Positions 16,636-25,472 of a DNA stretch of 64,000 nt are shown piece by piece. A program made the position numbers and the translations under genes. The stretch comes from Pseudomonas fluorescens. GTDB taxonomy: Bacteria > Pseudomonadota > Gammaproteobacteria > Pseudomonadales > Pseudomonadaceae. Position 1 is the stretch's first letter. Every line of letters begins with the position of its first letter. The DNA lies in assembly GCF_902497895.1 (NCBI RefSeq), contig NZ_CABVHQ010000004.1, positions 120,094 through 184,093 on the forward strand, given 5' to 3'. The notes under the pieces were generated by a model. The model did not search any database, was not told the DNA's origin, and worked only from the letters and a program-made list of their open reading frames with translations.

Positions 16636-17199
16636 GTGCCGCACTCTACGCCCCTCCCCGCTGCCCCCGTCTGGTTGCCTCAACGCCGGCTGTCGCCCCT
16701 CCCCGACGCGCGAACCCTCGACTGGTTGTTCGATGAAGGTTCACTGACCCGCCGTCTGACCCGGTTGTCGAATGACGGCTTCAGTGTCACTCCGCTGTTC
16801 GAGGGCTGGCAAACCTTGCGTGACGACGAATGCGCCGCGCTGGACCTGCCCGAGAAGAGTGAGGGCTGGGTCCGCGAGGTGTATTTACGCGGCCATGGCC
16901 AAGCCTGGGTTTTTGCCCGTAGCGTGGCGGCGCGCAGTGCCTTGCAGGATGGCGGGTTGAACATGGATGAACTCGGCAGCCGCTCGCTGGGCGAACTGTT
17001 GTTCTGCGATCAGGCGTTCCAGCGCCGCGCCATCGAAGTCTGTCATTACCCCATGCAATGGCTGCCGGCAGAGTCCCAGGTTCCCGGACTTTGGGGGCGG
17101 CGCTCGCGTTTTGACCGGGGTGCCTTGAGCGTATTGGTAGCCGAGATATTCCTCCCGACCCTTTGGCGCGCCGCGAGCGCCCATCCGGAGAACTGTTGA
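16636..17199 (+). CDS. ubiC: Chorismate--pyruvate lyase
   Basis: UbiC removes pyruvate from chorismate to give 4-hydroxybenzoate, the first committed ubiquinone precursor. The 187-residue product shows the family core [47 protein letters not shown] and [10 protein letters not shown]; the REVYLRG and GRRS stretches carry the Arg residues that hold product in known UbiC structures. The GTG at 16636 is the likely start. Its stop codon overlaps the ubiA start by one base (TGATG), so translation is coupled. Confidence 0.92.
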   Translation: MPHSTPLPAAPVWLPQRRLSPLPDARTLDWLFDEGSLTRRLTRLSNDGFSVTPLFEGWQTLRDDECAALDLPEKSEGWVREVYLRGHGQAWVFARSVAARSALQDGGLNMDELGSRSLGELLFCDQAFQRRAIEVCHYPMQWLPAESQVPGLWGRRSRFDRGALSVLVAEIFLPTLWRAASAHPENC

Positions 17200-18089
17200 T
17201 GTACCTGAGCCTGCTCAAATCACTGAATCGCCTGAACCCACGGGCCTGGGACTTCATTCAACTGACCCGCATGGACAAGCCGATCGGCATTTATCTACTG
17301 CTGTGGCCGACCCTCTGGGCGCTATGGATTGCCGGCAAGGGTTCGCCATCGCTGAGCAACGTGGTGATCTTCGTCCTTGGCGTAGTGCTGACGCGTGCCG
17401 GTGGTTGCGTGATCAATGATTGGGCCGATCGCAAGGTCGACGGCCACGTCAAACGCACTGCGCAGCGTCCGCTGGTCAGCGGCAGGATCGGCTCCAAAGA
17501 GGCGCTGGTGTTCTTTGCCGTGCTGATGAGCCTGAGCTTTTTGCTGGTGTTGTGCACCAATTCGACGACTATCTGGCTGTCGTTCGGCGGGCTGGCGCTG
17601 GCGTCCTGCTACCCCTTCATGAAGCGTTATACCTACTACCCGCAGGTGGTGCTGGGTGCGGCGTTCTCCTGGGGTATGCCGATGGCGTTTACCGCCGAGA
17701 CCGGTGACCTGCCGGCCGCCGCGTGGCTGCTGTATATCGCCAACCTGCTGTGGACCGTGGGCTACGACACCTATTACGCCATGACCGATCGCGACGACGA
17801 CCTGAAGATCGGCGTGAAATCCACCGCGATCCTGTTCGGCGATGCGGATCGGGCGATCATCCTCACCCTGCAGGGGCTGGCACTGGGTTGCCTGTTGCTG
17901 GCGGGGGCGCGTTTCGAATTGGGTGGCTGGTTCCACCTCGGCCTGCTGGCGGCGGCGGCATGTTTTGTCTGGGAATTCTGGTACACCCGCGGGAAGGATC
18001 CGCAGCGCTGCTTCAAGGCGTTTTTGCACAACCATTGGGCAGGTTTGGCGATCTTTGTCGGGATCGTGCTGGATTACGCGGTGCACTGA
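17199..18089 (+). CDS. ubiA: 4-hydroxybenzoate octaprenyltransferase
   Basis: UbiA is a membrane enzyme that attaches the polyprenyl chain to 4-hydroxybenzoate. The 296-residue product has about eight membrane segments and the two Asp-rich motifs of the UbiA superfamily: NDWADRKVD (about residues 75-83) and [12 protein letters not shown] (about 190-202), which bind the Mg-diphosphate substrate. ATG 17199 is inside the ubiC stop codon; GGAG lies 10 bases upstream. Together the two genes convert chorismate to prenylated 4-hydroxybenzoate. Confidence 0.95.
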   Translation: MYLSLLKSLNRLNPRAWDFIQLTRMDKPIGIYLLLWPTLWALWIAGKGSPSLSNVVIFVLGVVLTRAGGCVINDWADRKVDGHVKRTAQRPLVSGRIGSKEALVFFAVLMSLSFLLVLCTNSTTIWLSFGGLALASCYPFMKRYTYYPQVVLGAAFSWGMPMAFTAETGDLPAAAWLLYIANLLWTVGYDTYYAMTDRDDDLKIGVKSTAILFGDADRAIILTLQGLALGCLLLAGARFELGGWFHLGLLAAAACFVWEFWYTRGKDPQRCFKAFLHNHWAGLAIFVGIVLDYAVH

Positions 18090-18107
18090 CCGCGCCGGAC
18101 AAAAACC

Positions 18108-18213
18108 CTGTGGGAGCGGCGAAGCGGCGATCCGACTTGCCCGCGAAGCGAATACCGCGCTTTACAGGCATTGCGCGGCATCGCTCGTCGCGGGCAAGCC
18201 ACACTCCCACAGG
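18108..18213. repeat. REP-type inverted pair, family B variant
   Basis: CTGTGGGAGCGGCGAAGCGG at 18108 is loosely inverted by CGGGCAAGCCACACTCCCACAG ending at 18212. Between them are CTTGCCCGCGAAGCG and CGTCGCGGGCAAG, which also pair. It separates the converging ubiA and secreted-protein genes. Confidence 0.7.
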
Positions 18214-18226
18214 TGGCTAGAGTCGG

Positions 18227-18613
18227 CTACTTCTGCGACTCGCGCATCACGTGCCAGACGTTCTTCATGCCGTCGCCCTTCATCTCTCCCGGTTTTTCGT
18301 CCTTCACAAAGGTGTACAACGGCTTGCCGTCGTAAGCCCATTGCATCTTGCCGTCATCACGCTTGATGGTCGTCCACTTGCCTTCGGCTTTGGCGCCCGC
18401 CGGGGCCATCAACGGTGGCCAGTTCTTGGCACAGTCATCGTTACACATCGACTTGCCAGCACTGTCTTTGTCGAACGTGTACACCGCCATGCCTTTATGG
18501 TCGACCGCTATGCCGTCTTTCATCATTACTGGCTCTGCGGCAAACGTCAGCCCCGGCAGGGCCAGTGCGGCAGTTACCAATAGCGTTTTCCAGGAAACAG
18601 TGCTGTAAGACAT
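18227..18613 (-). CDS. Secreted repeat protein (Lipoprotein_15 family)
   Basis: The 128-residue product has a signal peptide (MSYSTVSWKTLLVTAALALP GLTFA, cut likely after FAA) and no lipobox Cys. The mature part carries two copies of the family repeat with the pattern G-x-A/K-LYTFxKD: MAVYTFDKDSAGKSMCNDDCAKNWPPL and GKPLYTFVKDEKPGEMKGDGMKNVWHV. C57 and C61 (MCNDDC) may form a disulfide. The family, Pfam PF03640, is widespread in proteobacteria and has no agreed function. It is divergent from phoB. Confidence 0.85.
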   Translation of the reverse strand: MSYSTVSWKTLLVTAALALPGLTFAAEPVMMKDGIAVDHKGMAVYTFDKDSAGKSMCNDDCAKNWPPLMAPAGAKAEGKWTTIKRDDGKMQWAYDGKPLYTFVKDEKPGEMKGDGMKNVWHVMRESQK

Positions 18614-18694
18614 GGAAACCTTCCTCTTGTGGTTGTCAGGATTCGGACTTAGAGCTTAGTTCAGGAACGCGTTGATTGCCGTGGCGCTAGAATA

Positions 18695-18728
18695 CTGTCA
18701 CACGACTGCAATAATTCCGTTATCTAAT
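18695..18728 (+). promoter_or_regulatory. Pho box and -10 element of phoB
   Basis: CTGTCAC (18695-18701), four bases, then CTGCAAT (18706-18712) match the tandem 7-mer Pho box (two CTGTCAT spaced by 4). TCTAAT at 18723-18728 sits 10 bases downstream, the usual distance from a Pho box to the -10 hexamer. This implies PhoB activates its own operon when phosphate is low. Confidence 0.85.
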
Positions 18729-18764
18729 GCGGCGCAAGACAGTTAAATGACAAGAGGACTGAGC

Positions 18765-19454
18765 ATGGTTGGCAGGAGCATTCTGATAGTCGACGACGAA
18801 GCGCCCATTCGCGAGATGATCGCCGTTGCGTTGGAAATGGCCGGCTACGACTGCATGGAGGCGGAAAACTCCCAGCAGGCCCATGCCATCATCGTCGATC
18901 GCAAGCCCGACCTGATTCTGCTCGACTGGATGCTCCCCGGCACTTCGGGCATCGAATTGGCCCGACGCCTCAAGCGCGATGAGCTGACCGGGGATATCCC
19001 GATCATCATGCTCACCGCCAAGGGTGAAGAGGACAACAAGATCCAGGGCCTGGAAGTCGGCGCCGATGACTACATCACCAAACCCTTTTCCCCGCGTGAG
19101 CTGGTCGCCCGCCTCAAGGCCGTACTGCGCCGCGCTGGCCCGACCGAAGGCGAATCGCCGATCGAAGTCGGCGGCCTGCTGCTCGACCCGATCAGCCACC
19201 GTGTGACCATCGACGGCAAACCGGCCGAGATGGGCCCCACCGAATACCGCTTGCTGCAATTTTTCATGACTCACCAAGAGCGCGCCTACACCCGCGGGCA
19301 ACTGCTCGATCAGGTCTGGGGCGGCAACGTGTATGTCGAGGAGCGCACAGTCGATGTGCATATCCGTCGGCTGCGCAAAGCCCTCGGCGAGGCTTATGAG
19401 AATCTGGTACAAACCGTGCGCGGTACCGGCTATCGCTTTTCTACCAAAGGCTGA
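18765..19454 (+). CDS. phoB: Phosphate regulon response regulator PhoB
   Basis: PhoB is the OmpR-type regulator that, once phosphorylated by PhoR, binds Pho boxes and recruits sigma-70 polymerase. The 229-residue product has a receiver with acidic pocket D10/D11, phosphoacceptor D54 and the conserved K in [12 protein letters not shown]-terminal winged helix ends [11 protein letters not shown]. Its length equals E. coli PhoB and D54 keeps the same number, supporting ATG 18765 over the in-frame ATG at 18747; AAGAGGA precedes it. phoR follows after 45 bases. Confidence 0.97.
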   Translation: MVGRSILIVDDEAPIREMIAVALEMAGYDCMEAENSQQAHAIIVDRKPDLILLDWMLPGTSGIELARRLKRDELTGDIPIIMLTAKGEEDNKIQGLEVGADDYITKPFSPRELVARLKAVLRRAGPTEGESPIEVGGLLLDPISHRVTIDGKPAEMGPTEYRLLQFFMTHQERAYTRGQLLDQVWGGNVYVEERTVDVHIRRLRKALGEAYENLVQTVRGTGYRFSTKG

Positions 19455-19499
19455 TACGCCCAATACCCGCCAGACAAGTAGACAAGGACGCGCGTTCAA

Positions 19500-20822
19500 G
19501 TGAACCAAAACTGGCATGGCACCCTGATCCGCCACATGCTGCTCCTGGTTACCGGCTGTTTGCTGGTCGGGCTGATCAGCGGCTACTACGGCTGGAGCCT
19601 GGCCGTTGGCCTGGCGCTCTACCTGGCCTGGACCCTCAAGCAGCTGCTACGCCTGCATGAATGGCTACGCCTGCACAAATCCGACGAAGCCCCGCCCGAT
19701 GGCTATGGCCTGTGGGGCGAAGTGTTCGACAGCATCTACCATCTGCAACGCCGCGACCAGCGGGTCCGCGGACGCCTGCAAGCCGTCATCGACCGGGTCC
19801 AGGAGTCCACTGCCGCGCTCAAAGACGCGGTGATCATGCTCGACAGCGACGGCAACCTGGAATGGTGGAACCGCGCCGCAGAAACCCTGCTCGGCCTGAA
19901 AACCCCGCAAGACAGCGGTCAACCAGTGACCAACCTGGTACGTCACCCGCGCTTCAAGGAATATTTCGAGCAGGACAGCTACGCCGAACCGCTGGAAATC
20001 CCTTCGCCGATCAACGATCGGCTGCGCATTCAGCTATACATCACCCGCTACGGCAATAACGAACATTTGATGCTGGTGCGTGATGTCACCCGTATTCATC
20101 AGCTCGAACAGATGCGCAAAGACTTCATCGCCAACGTGTCCCATGAGCTGCGTACTCCGCTGACAGTGATTTGCGGCTATCTGGAAACCTTGCTCGATAA
20201 CGTTGACGAGGTGAACCCGCGGTGGACCCGCGCCTTGCAGCAAATGCAGCAGCAAGGCGGACGCATGCAGACCCTGCTCAATGACTTGTTGCTGCTGGCC
20301 AAGCTGGAAGCCACTGATTATCCGTCGGACAACCAGCCAGTGGCGATCGACAGCCTGCTGCAATCGATCAAGAACGATGCCCAGGCCTTGTCCGGGCAAC
20401 GCAATCAAGGCATCACACTGGAAGCCGACCCGTCGATTTTGCTCAAGGGCAGCGAGGTCGAACTGCGCAGTGCATTTTCCAACCTGGTGTTCAACGCGGT
20501 GAAGTACACCCCGGCCGAAGGTAATATCCGCATTCGCTGGTGGGGCGACGAACAAGGCGCGCACCTCAGTGTCCAGGACTCCGGCATCGGCATCGACAGC
20601 AAACACTTGCCGCGGCTGACCGAACGTTTCTATCGCGTCGACTCCAGCCGCAACTCCAACACTGGCGGCACCGGCCTGGGCCTGGCCATCGTCAAACACG
20701 TGCTGCTGCGCCACCGCGCACGGATGGAAATCAGCAGCGTGCCGGGCCATGGCAGCACCTTCACCTGCCATTTCGCGCCCGCCCAGGTCACGAAATCCAG
20801 GGCCGGCAGCCTGACCGACTAG
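19500..20822 (+). CDS. phoR: Phosphate regulon sensor kinase PhoR
   Basis: PhoR autophosphorylates and transfers phosphate to PhoB when the Pst system reports low phosphate. The 440-residue product has two N-terminal membrane helices (about 8-45) and no large periplasmic domain. A PAS domain follows (about 95-200). The H box is FIANVSHELRTPLT with H215, then the ATPase boxes NLVFNAVKYTP (N), DSGIGID (G1) and GGTGLGLAIVKH (G2). The start codon is GTG 19500, with AAGGA upstream. The short periplasmic part fits the view that PhoR senses the Pst/PhoU complex and not phosphate directly. Confidence 0.96.
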   Translation: MNQNWHGTLIRHMLLLVTGCLLVGLISGYYGWSLAVGLALYLAWTLKQLLRLHEWLRLHKSDEAPPDGYGLWGEVFDSIYHLQRRDQRVRGRLQAVIDRVQESTAALKDAVIMLDSDGNLEWWNRAAETLLGLKTPQDSGQPVTNLVRHPRFKEYFEQDSYAEPLEIPSPINDRLRIQLYITRYGNNEHLMLVRDVTRIHQLEQMRKDFIANVSHELRTPLTVICGYLETLLDNVDEVNPRWTRALQQMQQQGGRMQTLLNDLLLLAKLEATDYPSDNQPVAIDSLLQSIKNDAQALSGQRNQGITLEADPSILLKGSEVELRSAFSNLVFNAVKYTPAEGNIRIRWWGDEQGAHLSVQDSGIGIDSKHLPRLTERFYRVDSSRNSNTGGTGLGLAIVKHVLLRHRARMEISSVPGHGSTFTCHFAPAQVTKSRAGSLTD

Positions 20823-20947
20823 CGCCGGCAGTGACTCGCCACTAGGCAATCGCCCTGTCAGCCGCTACATTGGCTGACTTGGACCTGCCTTTCAGGCAAC
20901 AGCTATCCACTTTCTTTTCGAATATACGGAACCTGCAAAACTCCACC

Positions 20948-22288
20948 ATGGACCCTTCCCCGAGTATCACCCTCGCGACAATCTTCGCCGACTTCGGCAT
21001 GATCCTTTTTGCATTTATCCTGGTTTTGCTCAACGGTTTCTTCGTTGCGGCCGAATTCGCCATGGTCAAACTGCGCTCGACCAAGGTCGAGGCCATTGCC
21101 CATAAAAATGGCTGGCGCGGGCAGATCCTGCGCACCGTACACAGCAAGCTCGACGCCTACCTGTCCGCCTGCCAATTGGGTATCACCCTCGCCTCCCTGG
21201 GCCTGGGCTGGGTCGGTGAACCCGCGTTCGCGCATTTGCTGGCGCCGCTGCTCAGTGCGGGGGGCGTAGAGTCTGCTGAAGTGGTCAAAGGCGTGTCGTT
21301 CTTTACCGCCTTCTTCATCATTTCCTACCTGCACATTGTGGTCGGTGAACTGGCCCCCAAATCCTGGGCGATTCGCAAACCCGAGCTGCTGTCGCTGTGG
21401 ACCGCGGTGCCGCTGTACCTGTTCTATTGGGCAATGTACCCGGCCATTTACCTGCTCAACGCCAGCGCCAACACCATCCTGCGGATCGCCGGCCAAGGCG
21501 AACCCGGCCCGCATCACGATCATCACTACAGCCGCGAAGAATTGAAGCTGATCCTGCACTCCAGTCGTGGCCAGGACCCGAGCGACCAGGGCATGCGGGT
21601 ACTGGCCTCGGCCGTGGAAATGGGCGAACTGGAAGTGGTCGACTGGGCCAACTCCCGTGAGGACCTGGTGTCGATCGAGTTCAACGCACCGCTCAAGGAA
21701 ATTCTTGCGCAGTTCCGTCGCCACAAATTCAGCCGCTACCCGGTCTACGACACCGAGCACAATGAGTTCGTCGGCCTGCTGCACATCAAGGATCTGCTGC
21801 TGGAACTGGCAGCGCTGGACCATATTCCCGAGTCGTTCAACCTCGCCGAACTGACCCGGCCGCTGGAGCGTGTGTCCCGGCATATGCCGCTGTCGCAGTT
21901 GCTCGAGCAGTTCCGCAAGGGCGGTTCGCACTTCGCCCTGGTGGAAGAAGCCGACGGCAACATCATCGGTTACCTGACCATGGAAGACGTGCTGGAAGTG
22001 CTGGTCGGCGACATCCAGGACGAACACCGCAAGGCCGAACGCGGCATCCTCGCTTACCAACCGGGCAAGCTGCTGGTGCGCGGCGACACGCCGCTGTTCA
22101 AAGTCGAACGCCTGTTGGGCATCGACCTGGACCACATCGAAGCCGAAACCCTCGCCGGTCTGATCTACGAAACCCTGAAGCGGGTGCCGGAAGAGGAAGA
22201 AGTGCTGGAAGTCGAAGGCTTGCGGATCATCATCAAAAAGATGAAAGGCCCGAAAATCGTGCTGGCCAAGGTGTTGATGCTGGATTGA
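20948..22288 (+). CDS. CNNM/CorC-type membrane protein with CBS domains
   Basis: The 446-residue product has the three-part layout of the HlyC/CorC (UPF0053, CNNM) family. A transmembrane DUF21 domain comes first (about residues 10-195, with NGFFVAAEFAMVKLRSTKVE). A CBS pair spans about 220-345 (KFSRYPVYD..., IIGYLTMEDVLEVL). A C-terminal CorC_HlyC domain ends IIIKKMKGPKIVLAK. Relatives act in Mg2+ or Co2+ transport or resistance; the older name hemolysin is misleading. ATG 20948 is preferred over the upstream TTG at 20870 because DUF21 begins shortly after it. It sits next to phoBR in many pseudomonads, with no known functional link. Confidence 0.85.
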   Translation: MDPSPSITLATIFADFGMILFAFILVLLNGFFVAAEFAMVKLRSTKVEAIAHKNGWRGQILRTVHSKLDAYLSACQLGITLASLGLGWVGEPAFAHLLAPLLSAGGVESAEVVKGVSFFTAFFIISYLHIVVGELAPKSWAIRKPELLSLWTAVPLYLFYWAMYPAIYLLNASANTILRIAGQGEPGPHHDHHYSREELKLILHSSRGQDPSDQGMRVLASAVEMGELEVVDWANSREDLVSIEFNAPLKEILAQFRRHKFSRYPVYDTEHNEFVGLLHIKDLLLELAALDHIPESFNLAELTRPLERVSRHMPLSQLLEQFRKGGSHFALVEEADGNIIGYLTMEDVLEVLVGDIQDEHRKAERGILAYQPGKLLVRGDTPLFKVERLLGIDLDHIEAETLAGLIYETLKRVPEEEEVLEVEGLRIIIKKMKGPKIVLAKVLMLD

Positions 22289-22306
22289 TGAAGTCGCATG
22301 CGATCC

Positions 22307-22478
22307 CCTGTGGCGAGGGGGCTGTTGTGGCGAGGGGGCTTGCCCCCGCTGGGCTGCGAAGCGGCCCTAAAATCTGCAATCACGTATTGTCACGCACACC
22401 GCATTCACAGGTTCTACGACTGCTGCGCAGCCGAACGGGGGCAAGCCCCCTCGCCACAACAAGCCCCCTCGCCACAAT
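22307..22478. repeat. Nested double REP pair, family A
   Basis: Here each arm is doubled. The left side has TGTGGCGAGGGGGCT at 22310 and again TGTGGCGAGGGGGCTTGCCC at 22326. The right side ends with GGGGGCAAGCCCCCTCGCCA at 22437 followed by AACAAGCCCCCTCGCCACAA. It looks as if one REP doublet was inserted into, or duplicated around, another. It lies between the converging CBS and M23 genes. Confidence 0.85.
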
Positions 22479-22496
22479 TCAGTGCGGTGTATCGGA

Positions 22497-23393
22497 CTAT
22501 TGCTTGCCCAACGCAAAATTCGGCAGGTTGCCCACCGGCTGATTGAACTGGTACGGAATCGACACCAACCCCAACCCGGTATTGCGCTGCACCACGAAGT
22601 GCAGATGCGGGCCGCTGCTGTTGCCGGTATTGCCCGACAGCGCCAGCGCGCTGCCCACCGCCACCCGCTGCCCTTCCCGGACATTCACAGAACCTCGCTT
22701 GAGGTGCAGGTAGACGCCCATGGTGCCATCGTCGTGCAGCACCCGGACAAAGTTGCCGGAGGGGTCAGTACCGCGCCCGGTCTGGGAGTTCTCGGTCTTT
22801 ACCACCACCCCGCCACGGGCCGCGATGATCGGCGTGCCTTCCGGCATGGCGATGTCCATGGCGTACCGACTCTTGACTCCGAAGTGGCTGTACTGGCCAT
22901 TGGCGCCTTGCGTCAGGCGAAATGGCCCACCTTGCCAGGGCAGCGGATAACGATAGGCCTGTGCGGCCCCTGAAGGGTCACCCAGCGAATAACGAAAGCT
23001 TGGGGTATAGGCCAGCGGCTTGCCGGCTCGTGTCGCCGTGAGCAGCGCCAGGCGCAAGTTGCTGCGCGCCGGTAAAACCCGGCGGATCGGCCGACTCGGC
23101 GCGCCGCTGACATTCTCCAGCCCGGCGAAACTCAGCTCGATCTCCACCGGGGCATACAAATCGTTGCGCACGAAGACGCTGTCCACGCCCTTCTGTTTCT
23201 TGATATCCAGACGAACCTGGTGATCGAGCTGCTCGACCATCCGATCGCGAAACACGAACACCTGGGAGCCGCTGGTGGGGCGGTCGCTGTAGGAGACCAC
23301 GCCATTGGCATTGGTGGATTTGTAAATCGTCATGGCCACGGCCGAAGTGGCGACCATGAAAAGGCCACAGAAAAGCAGTGATCGCGCGAGCAT
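22497..23393 (-). CDS. M23/LytM-type peptidase with DUF4124-like N-terminus
   Basis: The 298-residue product has a signal peptide (MLARSLLFCGLFMVATSAVA), then a DUF4124-like short segment (MTIYKSTNANGVVSYSDRP). A beta-rich middle follows, and then a LytM domain from about residue 155. Zinc ligands are visible as H and D in HFGVKSRYAMDIAM and the HLH of GPHLHFVVQ; ARGGVVV and YLHLKRGSV are also typical. Such proteins are murein endopeptidases or EnvC/NlpD-like activators at the cell wall. ATG 23393 is chosen; a TTG lies two codons upstream. Confidence 0.88.
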   Translation of the reverse strand: MLARSLLFCGLFMVATSAVAMTIYKSTNANGVVSYSDRPTSGSQVFVFRDRMVEQLDHQVRLDIKKQKGVDSVFVRNDLYAPVEIELSFAGLENVSGAPSRPIRRVLPARSNLRLALLTATRAGKPLAYTPSFRYSLGDPSGAAQAYRYPLPWQGGPFRLTQGANGQYSHFGVKSRYAMDIAMPEGTPIIAARGGVVVKTENSQTGRGTDPSGNFVRVLHDDGTMGVYLHLKRGSVNVREGQRVAVGSALALSGNTGNSSGPHLHFVVQRNTGLGLVSIPYQFNQPVGNLPNFALGKQ

Positions 23394-23490
23394 GGGCAAG
23401 AATCTGTCGAGTGAAGCGTGGAACGCAGACTAGCAGGTGCAATGGACCCGCGTAATCGGCAGATGTTTCAAAAGCACGTCGTGCACCCGT

Positions 23491-23522
23491 AGGAGCTGCT
23501 GCAGGCTGCGATCTTTCAAAGG
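23491..23522. repeat. Single REP unit, family C
   Basis: GTAGGAGCTGCTGCAGGCTG followed by CGATCTTT is one unpaired unit of the family that appears as inverted doublets at 38021, 40828, 44800 and 56351. No facing partner is visible within 150 bases. Confidence 0.7.
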
Positions 23523-23528
23523 CGGCGC

Positions 23529-24434
23529 TTATGCCCCCGGCACAAAATGCTTCAGCACCGTACCACGCGCAATCAACCGTGAGATGTAGTCGAGCTTCTG
23601 CGCGTCCTGGTCGACGAAGCGGAAGGTCAGTTGCAGCCAGTCGCTGTCCGGTTTCTGTTCGTAGGCCACGACCGCGTGCAGGTAGCCGTTGAGGCGGGCC
23701 ACTTCGGCGTGGTCGCCCTGCTCCAGATCGAGCACCGCGCTGTCGAGCACCTGTGGCAGGCTTTCAGTGCGTCGGACCACCAACAGCGCCTCCTTGAGGC
23801 TCAGGGCTTTGATCGCGCATTGCTGAGTGCCATTGGGCAGACGCAATTGGCCTTGGCCACGGCCGCCAGGCGAGGATGCCGAGCTCGTCGCAGCTCTGAC
23901 TGGCGGGCAGTTAAGCAGGCCTTGGGAAGGTCCAGCAGGCGCCGCAACGGGCTTGACCACTGCGGACTTGCCGCCGGTCAGGGCGCTGAGGGAGTCGTTG
24001 CCGAACGCCGAGTTCATTTTGGTCGGGGCGCTGGCCAGCAAGGTCTCGAGTTTGCCAACCTTGTGCAGGGCCTGTTTGACCTTGGTCAGCAACTGCTCGT
24101 TGGTGAAGGGCTTGCTGACGTAGCCGGAAACCCCGGCCTGAATCGCCTGGATCACGTTCTCTTTGTCGCCACGGCTGGTGACCATGACAAACGGCAGGGT
24201 CTTGAGGTGGTCCTGTTCACGGCACCAGGTCAGCAGTTCGAGACCGGACAATTCCGGCATTTCCCAGTCGCACAGGACCAGATCAAAGGCTTCGCGCGCC
24301 AGCAAGGTCTGAGCCTTTTTGCCGTTGACCGCTTCTTCGATCTTGATGCCCGGAAAGTAGTTGCGCAGGCACTTCTTCACCAGGTCGCGAATGAACGAAG
24401 CGTCATCTACCACCAACACACTCACCTTATTCAT
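23529..24434 (-). CDS. Response regulator with receiver and degenerate PilZ-like domain
   Basis: The 301-residue product has a CheY-like receiver at residues 1-130 with D10/D11, phosphoacceptor D56 (LCDWEMPELSG), T/S switch in MVTSRGD and K in SKPFTNE. A Pro/Gly/Ser-rich linker follows (about 140-200). The C-terminal part (about 200-301) ends TFRFVDQDAQKLDYISRLI, the closing strand-helix pattern of PilZ domains. The Arg motif that binds c-di-GMP in PilZ domains is not clearly present, so it may bind protein instead. GGGGTGG precedes ATG 24434. The gene lies beside phoU in related genomes; a link to phosphate sensing is unproven. Confidence 0.82.
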   Translation of the reverse strand: MNKVSVLVVDDASFIRDLVKKCLRNYFPGIKIEEAVNGKKAQTLLAREAFDLVLCDWEMPELSGLELLTWCREQDHLKTLPFVMVTSRGDKENVIQAIQAGVSGYVSKPFTNEQLLTKVKQALHKVGKLETLLASAPTKMNSAFGNDSLSALTGGKSAVVKPVAAPAGPSQGLLNCPPVRAATSSASSPGGRGQGQLRLPNGTQQCAIKALSLKEALLVVRRTESLPQVLDSAVLDLEQGDHAEVARLNGYLHAVVAYEQKPDSDWLQLTFRFVDQDAQKLDYISRLIARGTVLKHFVPGA

Positions 24435-24551
24435 CGACCACCCCTTCAAAAATCCCGGTCAGCATCATGCTTCGCTGATGGCAATTTGCCAAAACTCTTC
24501 AGTCACTCCGGGACTCTTTTCGTTCGCGGGTGCTATGAATTCGAAAACCAC

Positions 24552-24584
24552 AAACAAAAACGCCCGACCTCAAGGCCGGGCGTT
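24552..24584 (-). terminator. Rho-independent terminator after phoU
   Basis: On the minus strand AACGCCCG (24584-24577) pairs with CGGGCGTT (24566-24559) and is followed by TTTTTGTTTG. It starts 16 bases past the phoU stop codon and closes the pst-phoU transcription unit. Confidence 0.85.
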
Positions 24585-24599
24585 CTTTCTCGGGCAATC

Positions 24600-25361
24600 T
24601 TACTTATCGTCAGTTTTGCCCGGAACATTAGCGTTTTCGGCGCTAGTGCCTTCAACTTCTTCCTTCATGCGCTTGAGGCCCAGGTGCCGCACGTCGGTGC
24701 CACGCACCAGATAAATCACCAGCTCCGAGATGTTACGGGCGTGATCGCCGATCCGTTCCAGCGAACGCAGGACCCAGATGATGCTCAAGACCCGCGAGAT
24801 AGAGCGCGGGTCTTCCATCATGTAGGTGGCCAGCTCACGCAGCGCAGTCTTGTACTCGCGGTCAATGATCTTGTCGTACTGCGCCACCGACAACGCCAGA
24901 TCGGCATCGAAACGGGCGAACGCGTCCAGCGCATCGCGGACCATGTTGCGCACCTGGTCACCGATGTGCCGGACTTCGACGTAGCCGCGCGGGGCTTCAC
25001 CTTCTTCGCACAACTGGATGGCACGCCGGGCGATTTTGGTGGCTTCGTCGCCAATGCGCTCCAGGTCGATCACCGACTTGGAGATGCTGATGATCAACCG
25101 CAGGTCGGACGCAGCCGGTTGGCGACGGGCCAGAATGCGCAGGCATTCTTCGTCGATGTTGCGCTCCATCTGGTTGATCTGGTCGTCGATTTCGCGCACT
25201 TGCTGGGCCAGACCCGAGTCGGCTTCGATCAGCGCGGTCACCGAATCATTGACCTGTTTCTCTACCAGACCGCCCATGGCCAGAAGGTGGCTGCGCACCT
25301 CCTCAAGCTCGGCATTGAACTGCTGGGAGATGTGGTGGGTAAGGCCTTCCTTCGAAATCAT
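24600..25361 (-). CDS. phoU: Phosphate signalling protein PhoU
   Basis: PhoU bridges the Pst transporter and PhoR and keeps the Pho regulon off when phosphate is plentiful. The 253-residue all-helical product consists of two three-helix PhoU repeats, each with the metal-binding pattern: ERIGDEATKIARR (about 95-107) and ERIGDHARNISE (about 198-209). ATG 25361 opens MISKEGLTHHISQQF, the usual start; the frame reaches 25391 upstream. A C-terminal charged tail (KRMKEEVEGTSAENANVPGKTDDK) is longer than in E. coli. It is the last gene of the pst block. Confidence 0.96.
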   Translation of the reverse strand: MISKEGLTHHISQQFNAELEEVRSHLLAMGGLVEKQVNDSVTALIEADSGLAQQVREIDDQINQMERNIDEECLRILARRQPAASDLRLIISISKSVIDLERIGDEATKIARRAIQLCEEGEAPRGYVEVRHIGDQVRNMVRDALDAFARFDADLALSVAQYDKIIDREYKTALRELATYMMEDPRSISRVLSIIWVLRSLERIGDHARNISELVIYLVRGTDVRHLGLKRMKEEVEGTSAENANVPGKTDDK

Positions 25362-25383
25362 GATTTGCTCCGCAAAAGCTGTG

Positions 25384-25468
25384 AGCTGCAAGCTACAAGC
25401 TGCAAGCTATCTGTGTCGTTACGCTGAACCGCTTTTACTTGCCGCTTGAAGCTTGCGGCTTGCCGCTG
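25384..25468. repeat. AAGCTGCAAGCT-type palindromic repeats between pstB and phoU
   Basis: GAGCTGCAAGCTACAAGCTG (from 25384) and CTTGCCGCTTGAAGCTTGCG (from 25438) are built from short AGCTTGC/GCAAGCT units that can fold back within and across the two blocks. I recall similar strings between Pseudomonas genes. They could affect the pstB-phoU transcript ratio. Confidence 0.6.
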
Positions 25469-25472
25469 CTTC

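Noticed and set aside
23631..25427. Open frame of 598 codons on the plus strand opposite the response regulator and phoU
   Set aside because: It spans two well-supported minus-strand genes and a terminator between them, so it cannot be a real coding unit.
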